From RUG14223 sp051881075 (GTDB taxonomy: Bacteria; Bacillota; Clostridia; Oscillospirales; Acutalibacteraceae), in NCBI GenBank assembly GCA_051881075.1, contig JBJEPE010000079.1, positions 1 to 8,790 on the forward strand: a stretch of DNA of 8,790 bases. Direction: 5' to 3'. Positions within the stretch are counted from its first letter, which is position 1. Each line of letters opens with the position of its first letter. The position numbers and the translations under genes were made by a program. Positions 1-5,694 of the stretch are shown piece after piece. The notes beneath the pieces are model-generated. The model made no database searches. It was given only the letters and a program-made list of their open reading frames with translations, and was not told where the DNA came from.

Positions 1-45
1 GGTTAAGATGCAACAAGCTGGAATAAAGAAAAAGTACTTGACTAT

Positions 46-1242
46 ATGTTTGACCGTGAAACAGATTTATACAGACAGTCAACTGAAAGCTTCTTAGAAA
101 TAAATAAAAGAGGTTTAGAGTACATTATTTTCCCCATACTCGATAAGATGTTACTTATCGCTACAGCTAATTCTGATATCAGTATAGATGATTTTAAAAT
201 TCGTTATAGTGATATGTGGCAAGAACTTATAAATGAAATTAAAGAATTAAAAAGCACAAGTAATGAAAATAAGGCTGAGTGTATCGCAGAAAATTTACTT
301 AATCATTCCGGAATTTGCGATAATAATACTCTCAAGGCTATACGTCCCGACCTTATCGGTGAGTACTTTGTACTTAAAACTCTTTATAAATATAAAGAAA
401 AAAATGCGACCGACCTGCTTTTCTATGACGGTTGGGCGGATAATATTATACTTCTGAGATTCTTTCATATGCTTCATAACGATTATCATGAGTATATATA
501 CGGAGAATTTAAGGAACTAGGGCTTTTGGAAAAATTCTTAAACGGTGACCCAAGTAATGAAGTAACTGCAATTATATATTCATTATTGCTTGCTAATTTA
601 TCCTATTGGCAAGAGCTTGACGGTAGTATTCAAACTATAGCTAAGCTTGAAGAATTATATACTAATTATAATCGGATTGTTGGGGTTGTTGTAGCATACG
701 CAAAGGGACTTGTAGGTATATCTTTTAAGCAAGATCTTTGCAACTGTGAAATAACTATAGACAAATTAAAGAATTTATATGATAACCCTAATAGCATTGA
801 TTATGTCATTATTGAATATGCAAGGGGGCTTCTTAATTTATCTTTTAAGCAAGACCTTCGCAACTGTGAAATAACTATAGACAAATTAAAGAATTTATAT
901 AATAAGCCTAATAGCACTGATGATGTCATCATTTCATACACAATGGGGCTTGTTAGTTTATCTTTTAAGCAAGACCTTGACGGTTGTATTCAAACTATAG
1001 CTAAGCTTGAAAAATTATATAGGGATTTTAATCAGATTGATGATGTCATCATTGCATACACAATGGGGCTTGTTAATCTGAGTAACAGCTATATAAAAGC
1101 AAACAATCTAAAGATAGCAAAAGAAAAATTTAACGAAGCCGAAGCATTATGTTATAGATATCCCGACAATGATAAGCTTATAGAACTATTCAACGATCCA
1201 GCAATACAGGATTTAAAGTCTGAGATTTTTGAAACTGAATAA
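46..1242 (+). CDS. C-terminal part of a STAND/NACHT-ATPase-like repeat protein, probably 5'-truncated
   Basis: The open frame gives 398 residues. No nucleotide-binding motif (Walker A/B) is visible, so this is not a whole ATPase. Residues 104-115 (RPDLIGEYFVLK) resemble a segment I associate with the region after the ATPase core of clostridial STAND/NACHT-type proteins, and the rest is helical repeat. Residues 186-345 are four exact 40-residue units with the pattern D...C/S..TI.KL..LY.....D.VI..Y..GL..LS, preceded by a degenerate unit and followed by a capping helix (about 346-398). The ATG at 46 has no convincing ribosome binding site. The same frame stays open back to base 7 and reads DATSWNKEKVLDY, which looks like protein, with a TAA at 4-6. 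The gene is therefore probably a fragment or is interrupted by a stop or frameshift. It is visibly AT-richer than enolase next door. In complete relatives such repeat ends act as ligand or phage-protein sensors; that role here is inference. Confidence 0.6.
   Translation: MFDRETDLYRQSTESFLEINKRGLEYIIFPILDKMLLIATANSDISIDDFKIRYSDMWQELINEIKELKSTSNENKAECIAENLLNHSGICDNNTLKAIRPDLIGEYFVLKTLYKYKEKNATDLLFYDGWADNIILLRFFHMLHNDYHEYIYGEFKELGLLEKFLNGDPSNEVTAIIYSLLLANLSYWQELDGSIQTIAKLEELYTNYNRIVGVVVAYAKGLVGISFKQDLCNCEITIDKLKNLYDNPNSIDYVIIEYARGLLNLSFKQDLRNCEITIDKLKNLYNKPNSTDDVIISYTMGLVSLSFKQDLDGCIQTIAKLEKLYRDFNQIDDVIIAYTMGLVNLSNSYIKANNLKIAKEKFNEAEALCYRYPDNDKLIELFNDPAIQDLKSEIFETE
601..1080 (+). repeat. Four in-frame 120-bp tandem coding repeats
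   Basis: Units run 601-720, 721-840, 841-960 and 961-1080, each encoding exactly 40 residues with no indels. The first 60 bases of units 2 and 3 differ at two positions (58/60). The first half of unit 4 shares its first 18 bases with unit 3 and then switches to unit 1 sequence (53/60 to unit 1 overall). The second halves of units 3 and 4 share a 38-base stretch with one mismatch (918-955 against 1038-1075). This mosaic pattern points to recent unequal crossing over or gene conversion. The preceding 541-600 looks like the second half of an older, degenerate unit. Confidence 0.93.
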
Positions 1243-1249
1243 CTATAAA

Positions 1250-1286
1250 AAATTGCAAGACTCAGTTGCTTTGAGCCTTGCAATTT
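1250..1286. terminator. Bidirectional hairpin terminator between convergent genes
   Basis: AAATTGCAAG (1250-1259) pairs with CTTGCAATTT (1277-1286). After one A/C mismatch, CTCA (1261-1264) pairs with TGAG (1272-1275) around a 7-base loop. T-rich tails follow on both strands (TTTCTTTTA on plus; TTTTTATAG on minus). It starts 7 bases after the stop of the plus-strand repeat protein and 4 bases after the enolase stop, so it can end both transcripts. Confidence 0.85.
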
Positions 1287-1289
1287 CTT

Positions 1290-2555
1290 TTATCTGCACC
1301 TATCACATTCGCAATCACGGCTGAGCTCCTCATAAATTCTTAGTAAGCGGTTGTACTTGGCAACTCTGTCCGTTCTGCACGGTGCGCCTGTTTTTATTTG
1401 TCCTGCGTTCACCGCTACGGCTATGTCGGCTATGGTAGTGTCCTCTGTTTCGCCTGAACGATGAGATATTACCGTAGTGTAGCCAGCACGTTTTGCGGTT
1501 TCTATAGCCTGTAGGGTTTCCGTAAGTGTGCCGATTTGATTTATCTTAACCAAAATAGAGTTTGCCGCCCTGCGACGTATGCCCTCGCTCAGTCGGTTAT
1601 TATTTGTAACAAACAGGTCATCGCCCACAAGCTGTACCCTGCCGCCGAGTATCTGCGTCATTTTAGTCCAGCCGTCCCAATCGTATTCGCTTAGTCCGTC
1701 CTCAATAGAGAATATCGGGTAACGTTTCACCAGACTTTCAAGCAGTTCAATAAGCTGGTCGCTTGTTATTGTTACATTTCGCTTTGGCATATGATACTTG
1801 CCGTCTGAGTACCATTCACTGCTGGCTACATCAAGTGCAATTTTTATACTGTCTGTGCTGTAGCCTGCGCCCTGTATAGCTTCAATTATCAGTTCGATAG
1901 CTTCTTCGTCACTTTTTAGGTCGGGTGCATAGCCGCCCTCATCGCCTACGCCTGTACCTTTGCCCTTAGATTTGATTATCTTGCCAAGGTGGTGGTAAAT
2001 CTCACAGCATTGGCGCAAGCCCTCTGAGAAATTCTCTGCGCCTAATGGCATTATCATAAATTCCTGTATATCTATATTATTTGCCGCATGAGCGCCGCCG
2101 TTGAGTATATTCATCATCGGCACGGGCAAGGTGTGTGCGTATGCGCCGCCTATATAACGGTATAGCGGTAAGCCTGTGCATTTAGCCGCTGCCTTAGCGC
2201 AGGCAAGCGATACAGCTAATATTGCATTTGCGCCAAGCTTTGACTTATTATCTGTACCGTCAAGGTCTATCATACATCTATCAATCTTCATTTGATTAGC
2301 CACACAGCACCCCTTTAACGCAGGGGCAATTATCTTATTAACATTATCTACGGCGTTCTGTACGCCCTTGCCGCCGTAACGCTTGTCGTCTGTTTGGCGT
2401 AGCTCGTGCGCCTCAAATGCTCCCGTAGACGCTCCCGACGGAACGCTTGCCCTAGCTTTAATGCCGGACTCCAGCACTACATCAGCCTCTACTGTCGGGT
2501 TGCCACGTGAGTCTATTATCTCCCTAGCACATATATTTCTAATTGTACATTCCAT
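1290..2555 (-). CDS. eno: Enolase (phosphopyruvate hydratase)
   Basis: Catalyses 2-phosphoglycerate to phosphoenolpyruvate plus water in glycolysis, in the cytoplasm, with Mg2+. The protein is 421 residues, close to the usual bacterial length of about 430. All family signatures are present in order: SRGNPTVEADV, SVPSGASTGAFEA, the GGAHA loop, the GVGDEGGYAP segment with the catalytic Glu, ALDVASSE and SIEDG and GDDLF carrying the three Mg2+ ligands (Asp, Glu, Asp), the ILVKINQIGTLTET segment with the catalytic Lys, ISHRSGETED, and GQIKTGAPCRTDR. The frame is open for 23 more codons upstream, but I chose the ATG at 2553-2555 because GGAGG lies 8 bases before it and the alignable protein begins there. 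The C-terminus ends in a short Cys-containing tail (CECDRCR) in place of the usual ending. The gene stands alone, between terminators, rather than with other glycolytic genes. No convincing promoter was found in the leader. Confidence 0.97.
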   Translation of the reverse strand: MECTIRNICAREIIDSRGNPTVEADVVLESGIKARASVPSGASTGAFEAHELRQTDDKRYGGKGVQNAVDNVNKIIAPALKGCCVANQMKIDRCMIDLDGTDNKSKLGANAILAVSLACAKAAAKCTGLPLYRYIGGAYAHTLPVPMMNILNGGAHAANNIDIQEFMIMPLGAENFSEGLRQCCEIYHHLGKIIKSKGKGTGVGDEGGYAPDLKSDEEAIELIIEAIQGAGYSTDSIKIALDVASSEWYSDGKYHMPKRNVTITSDQLIELLESLVKRYPIFSIEDGLSEYDWDGWTKMTQILGGRVQLVGDDLFVTNNNRLSEGIRRRAANSILVKINQIGTLTETLQAIETAKRAGYTTVISHRSGETEDTTIADIAVAVNAGQIKTGAPCRTDRVAKYNRLLRIYEELSRDCECDRCR

Positions 2556-2563
2556 TGCATAAA

Positions 2564-2568
2564 CCTCC
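2564..2568 (-). promoter_or_regulatory. Ribosome binding site that fixes the enolase start
   Basis: GGAGG on the minus strand, 8 bases upstream of the ATG at 2553-2555. It sits inside the upstream open extension of the enolase frame and so argues against the longer start at 2624. Confidence 0.85.
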
Positions 2569-2687
2569 GTTTTTAGTAAGCTTATGCAATAGTATTTACC
2601 CATAATTTTGAAATATTCAGGCAAGATATGATTATGGTATTCTCTGCCCTTACTTGTGTTAGGCGCAAACTAAATCTGGACAACAAA

Positions 2688-2717
2688 AAACCACTGCAAC
2701 GCAAATTGCAATGGTTT
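2688..2717. terminator. Rho-independent terminator upstream of enolase
   Basis: A 12-bp stem with one C/A mismatch, AAACCACTGCAA (2688-2699) against TTGCAATGGTTT (2706-2717), with a 6-base loop. Both strands carry T-runs after the stem: GTTTTTTATT on plus, and GGTTTTTTG on minus, where the T-run overlaps the stem end. No plus-strand gene precedes it, so its likely job is to stop minus-strand transcription coming from the hydrolase gene about 300 bases away, before it reaches enolase. Confidence 0.75.
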
Positions 2718-2731
2718 GTTTTTTATTATGC

Positions 2732-2755
2732 AGAGGAAATCGTGAATTTTCCTCT
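2732..2755. other. 8-bp inverted repeat (hairpin)
   Basis: AGAGGAAA (2732-2739) and TTTCCTCT (2748-2755) are perfect inverted copies separated by 8 bases. In a minus-strand transcript this hairpin would lie just upstream of the 2688-2717 terminator. It could be an RNA-stabilising element; its function is unknown. Confidence 0.5.
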
Positions 2756-3011
2756 ATAACAATTATGTATTATATTTTTTGATTTAAAAAAGCTTATTTT
2801 CGCATTAAATGGTTGTAAATTCATCCGATTAATCATATATAAAGTATGAAAATCAGTTTAAAAAGAGCAAGCCTATAAATTCACATGGGCGCAAACCGTG
2901 ACATTCGCACACCTGTGCAATTCTTTTTGTGAAATAATCGAATCAAGCAAGGAACACGCAAAGTATTTTTACTTTACATATTCAATATCCGCAATTCAAG
3001 CCGATTTAACA

Positions 3012-4850
3012 TTATTCAACAACAAGCTTGTAGTACTTTTTTCTAACCATACGGTTAATGCTCAAGCCGTTCTTCAAGCAGTTTATGAAAACTACACAAA
3101 CCACAAAGAACGTAAGTAAAACTATAAACCAAGCCACCTGCTGTGCGGTGCCGTCCTTGGAATTTATGTAAATAACCTCAAAGGAAGACTGCGCTCTTGC
3201 ATTTGAGAGTGCCTTTTCTGTAATGGTCGCTGTGCGTAAAAGCACATCTTTACCAACCTTTGATTCACTTCTGGAAATCTCTGTATCTATTGCCGTTATA
3301 GTGGCTTCGTTGGCAACGCCTGTTTCCTCTAAGGCATTGTCACGCTGAAATCTACAAACTGCGTCGTAGGTCTTCTTACCGAATATACCTGCCTCATCCT
3401 TTTTAAGGATAAGGTATCTGAGCGATACGAGCTTTTCTTGTAATTCACGCACGTCATCGCCTGTATAACCTGTTTTAAGGTCGTTATATCCTGCCGCCTT
3501 TGGCGCTTCATCAGAATATAACACAGCCAAGTCCTCCTTAGAGAGCTCCTTAGATTTCTCTAAGCCTGCCTGCTTTTGATAAGCATAAACAGCTTTGAGG
3601 GTTTCTTTATCAAAAAGTGTATCTGCGTATTCTTCATCATATGTAAAGCTGTCAGCATATCTAAGCTCTATAAGACGCTCTTTAAGTGATGATACCATGC
3701 TACCTATCATGCCATAGCTTACTGAACCTGCATTCGGGTTTATCTCTTTGCTTGACGCAATAAGAAGCTGTGTATCTTTATCAGCCTTACCGGTTGCGTT
3801 TAAGCCGTTATTCTGCTGGAATTGCTTAACTGCAACCGCAGTTATATCGCCGTAGTATCCAGTTGCATCTTCATAGAAGTATTGAAGTTTTTTAAGTTTC
3901 TTTTGTAACTTAAGTATTTCATCACTTGAATCGCCTACCGTATATGTAACGTACTTTGGCGGTGCTGATGATGAATAAACAGCTTCTTTAGTATCAGAAT
4001 CAAGCCTACCCGTTGCGCTGAGGCCTGCCGCCTTTTGGAAGTCCTTTAGGCAATCCTCAGTAAATGAGCCAAAATACCCTGTAGCTGAATCGTCAAAGTA
4101 GCCAAGCTCTATTAAACGCTTTTGTAGCTTTGTAACGCTGTCACCGCTTGATCCTACGCCCAAAGAGCTATTATATGATGAGCTACTGCCGCCCGATGAG
4201 CCGCCGGACCAACTGCTACTAGAGCTTGTAACGGTAGTTGTGGAGTAATCCGTAACAAGGTAAGCACTGCTGTCAGGCTCTTTATTGGCCGCGCCGCTTG
4301 ATGAGAATGTATATTTTACACCGTCAATAGTCCTTGTAGTATCAACTATGTATTGACCGTCTTCATAATAGAAGGCATTACCGTTAAACTTGACCCAACC
4401 GTTATTAGGATAGCTTACACCGCTTACCTTAAACCATTCATTCCACCTTGAAGATGTTGCAGGAGAATAGCAAACCCCGTAATATTCATTTCTTGCGTCA
4501 ACGCCCATGCCGCTGCCAACATAAACACCTACGTGACCCGGTGAGTGCAGACCCAAGCCGTGTATTCTGGGTATTCCGTTAGATACATAGCCCCATTCAG
4601 GTGAGCTTGCAAGCATATCCGTACGTGAACCGCCTACGTGGTTATATAGGTAAATCAGACCGGAGCAGTCAACATAACCGTATGAGCAAGCACCGTAAAC
4701 ATATGTCCAACCCTCATAATAAGCATTCATGCAGTGTGCGGAAAGTCCTACGCCTGTACTGCTTGACGCCTGTACCTGAACGCCGTTTGAAGATATTACT
4801 ATTATTATCGTTATTATCATTGAACACAATACTGTAATAAGCCTTTTCAT
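3012..4850 (-). CDS. Secreted, membrane-anchored NlpC/P60 cell-wall hydrolase with four peptidoglycan-binding domains
   Basis: 612 residues. Residues 1-28 form a signal peptide (basic start, hydrophobic core, cleavage likely after VQA). Residues about 35-145 are an NlpC/P60 cysteine-peptidase domain: Cys62 in VDCSG and His106 in GHVGVYVG; the third catalytic position appears to be Asp118 (VDARN). Such domains cut peptide cross-links or stem peptides of peptidoglycan. Residues about 150-188 (GWVKFNG...YYEDG...DGVKYTF) resemble a choline/cell-wall-binding repeat. A Ser/Gly linker spans about 203-229. Four PG_binding_1-type repeats follow at about 230-293, 302-366, 378-446 and 458-522; the third is divergent. 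A hydrophobic segment at about 571-591 and a basic tail suggest C-terminal membrane anchoring. I chose the ATG at 4848-4850 over one 15 codons upstream because GGGAG precedes it by 5 bases and the signal peptide begins there. It has its own promoter at 4960-4988. Confidence 0.9.
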   Translation of the reverse strand: MKRLITVLCSMIITIIIVISSNGVQVQASSSTGVGLSAHCMNAYYEGWTYVYGACSYGYVDCSGLIYLYNHVGGSRTDMLASSPEWGYVSNGIPRIHGLGLHSPGHVGVYVGSGMGVDARNEYYGVCYSPATSSRWNEWFKVSGVSYPNNGWVKFNGNAFYYEDGQYIVDTTRTIDGVKYTFSSSGAANKEPDSSAYLVTDYSTTTVTSSSSSWSGGSSGGSSSSYNSSLGVGSSGDSVTKLQKRLIELGYFDDSATGYFGSFTEDCLKDFQKAAGLSATGRLDSDTKEAVYSSSAPPKYVTYTVGDSSDEILKLQKKLKKLQYFYEDATGYYGDITAVAVKQFQQNNGLNATGKADKDTQLLIASSKEINPNAGSVSYGMIGSMVSSLKERLIELRYADSFTYDEEYADTLFDKETLKAVYAYQKQAGLEKSKELSKEDLAVLYSDEAPKAAGYNDLKTGYTGDDVRELQEKLVSLRYLILKKDEAGIFGKKTYDAVCRFQRDNALEETGVANEATITAIDTEISRSESKVGKDVLLRTATITEKALSNARAQSSFEVIYINSKDGTAQQVAWFIVLLTFFVVCVVFINCLKNGLSINRMVRKKYYKLVVE

Positions 4851-4938
4851 TTTATCTCCCTCTACTTTAATTTCGTTATATTCAAACAATTTCATATTTG
4901 TTACTTATGTTTTATTTTATGACAATCAAATTACAACT

Positions 4939-4955
4939 GTTACAAATTGGTTACA
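4939..4955 (-). promoter_or_regulatory. Candidate WalR (YycF) box at the hydrolase transcription start
   Basis: The minus strand reads TGTAAC, five bases (CAATT), TGTAAC, an exact match to the published consensus TGTWAH-N5-TGTWAH of WalR, the OmpR-family regulator of cell-wall hydrolases in Bacillota. A third half-site, TGTAAT, lies three bases further downstream (4930-4935). The repeat begins 4 bases after the predicted -10 and covers the expected transcription start; a position downstream of -10 is more typical of repression. Related OmpR-family regulators such as PhoP also bind repeats of about 11-bp period, so the exact regulator is inference. Confidence 0.55.
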
Positions 4956-4959
4956 TTTT

Positions 4960-4988
4960 ATCATATTAAGCAGAGGTATTGCAAGCAA
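4960..4988 (-). promoter_or_regulatory. Sigma-A-type promoter of the NlpC/P60 hydrolase gene
   Basis: On the minus strand, -35 TTGCTT (4983-4988) and -10 TATGAT (4960-4965) are separated by exactly 17 bases. The predicted start near 4953 gives a leader of about 100 bases before the ATG. It lies between the terminator of the upstream S26 gene and the hydrolase, so the hydrolase is its own transcription unit. Confidence 0.7.
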
Positions 4989-5003
4989 TTTTAAAAAAAA
5001 TAG

Positions 5004-5036
5004 CACTTTGCACATAATAACAGAATGTGCAAAGTG
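5004..5036 (-). terminator. Strong Rho-independent terminator after the S26 peptidase gene
   Basis: A perfect 12-bp stem, CACTTTGCACAT (5004-5015) against ATGTGCAAAGTG (5025-5036), with a 9-base loop. On the minus strand it is followed by a run of eight T. It ends transcription of the gene at 5081-5551, 44 bases after its stop codon. The plus strand also has a short T-run (TATTTTTG), but no plus-strand gene needs it. Confidence 0.88.
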
Positions 5037-5080
5037 TATTTTTGTTAATTTAATATGTATGCTTTTTAATGAAATATGAA

Positions 5081-5551
5081 CTATTTGTTTACTTTTTTGC
5101 GAAATAGATATTTTTGGCAAAAGTACTTACATTTTAAGAAGATAAGTCTTAACGGGCGTAAGTGCATATGTAAGAACACATAAAGCTTATATTTAAACGA
5201 TTTGCAAGAGATAAATTTGCCCTCACGTATTACTGCGCTGACTACGGCGCATATATCATCGTCTGTTATTCCGTACTCATACACATATTGATGATCTCCG
5301 CACATTACGTATTTGCCGTCCTTAATTTTTACTATTCTATGTAACACATACTGTCCGCTTTTCCTTTTATATAGAGGAATGTCATACTTTTTGAGCGGTT
5401 TATTTGCCTTAACAAGTACTACGGTATCTTTTCTGTCCCGCAGTAGCGGCTTCATACTTACGCCAGCAGTAACAAGTCGGAACTCTCCCCCACTCTCAAT
5501 AGCCTCATTGATAAGCGGCATCATATCTTCAATTTTCATGATTTTATCCAT
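5081..5551 (-). CDS. S24/S26-family (signal-peptidase-like) serine peptidase
   Basis: 156 residues. The S26 core is clear: GVSMKPLL (residues 30-37) holds the nucleophile Ser32, and YVLHRIV (68-74) places His71 where type I signal peptidases usually carry the general-base Lys. A Ser-His pair is the arrangement of SipW/eukaryotic-type signal peptidases. GDH (85-87) corresponds to the conserved GD(N/S) motif. There is no N-terminal membrane anchor. The C-terminal 40 residues (about 117-156) are basic and hydrophobic (KYKLYVFLHMHLRPLRLIFLK) and could associate with the membrane. This is a common small clostridial family whose substrates are mostly unknown. The start is supported by AAGGAG 7 bases upstream. 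The gene diverges from rlmA (143-base gap) and is followed by its own terminator. The downstream hydrolase carries a signal peptide, but nothing visible shows that it is the substrate. Confidence 0.8.
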   Translation of the reverse strand: MDKIMKIEDMMPLINEAIESGGEFRLVTAGVSMKPLLRDRKDTVVLVKANKPLKKYDIPLYKRKSGQYVLHRIVKIKDGKYVMCGDHQYVYEYGITDDDICAVVSAVIREGKFISCKSFKYKLYVFLHMHLRPLRLIFLKCKYFCQKYLFRKKVNK

Positions 5552-5579
5552 AACGATGCTCCTTGAATAATATTGACTC

Positions 5580-5608
5580 TTGTTAATCCTACTAAAATAT
5601 GGTATAAT
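5580..5608 (+). promoter_or_regulatory. Sigma-A-type promoter for rlmA
   Basis: -35 TTGTTA (5580-5585), a 17-base spacer and a perfect -10 TATAAT (5603-5608). The predicted start near 5615 leaves a leader of about 80 bases before the rlmA ATG. The divergent S26 peptidase gene starts at 5551, so the control regions of the two genes are packed into 143 bases. Confidence 0.75.
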
Positions 5609-5694
5609 ATATTAAATTTGTTTTCAGACTGTTTACTTAACAAATATACAATATATTTAAGAAAAACGCAAGACTTTTTTTCGGTGGTGATTTT

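Larger units (their letters stand above)
2556..3011. other. Gene-free interval between enolase and the cell-wall hydrolase
   Basis: These 456 bases contain no protein gene I can support. On the enolase side is its leader. A terminator-like hairpin lies at 2688-2717 and a second hairpin at 2732-2755. The remaining stretch, about 2756-3011, is AT-rich with scattered stops in all frames. A GTG-initiated plus-strand frame beginning at 2898 runs into the opposite strand of the hydrolase gene, lacks a ribosome binding site, and is not credible. The stretch is best read as a long 3' untranslated region of the hydrolase transcript, ending at the 2688-2717 hairpin. Confidence 0.6.

Noticed and set aside
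601..1080. Regularly spaced repeats as a CRISPR array
   Set aside because: The period is 120 bases with contiguous units, no short repeat-spacer alternation, and the frame stays open throughout; these are protein repeats.
2556..2624. Longer enolase start at 2624 (23 extra residues)
   Set aside because: The extra residues have no match to enolase N-termini and the internal ATG at 2553-2555 has a near-perfect GGAGG at 8 bases.
2898..3119. Plus-strand frame of 73 codons starting with GTG
   Set aside because: It has no ribosome binding site, runs across the 3' end of the well-supported hydrolase gene on the other strand, and shows no recognisable domain.
4926..5120. Minus-strand 64-codon frame between the S26 gene and the hydrolase
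   Set aside because: It overlaps the end of the S26 gene, the strong terminator and the hydrolase promoter; its translation is low-complexity and domain-free.
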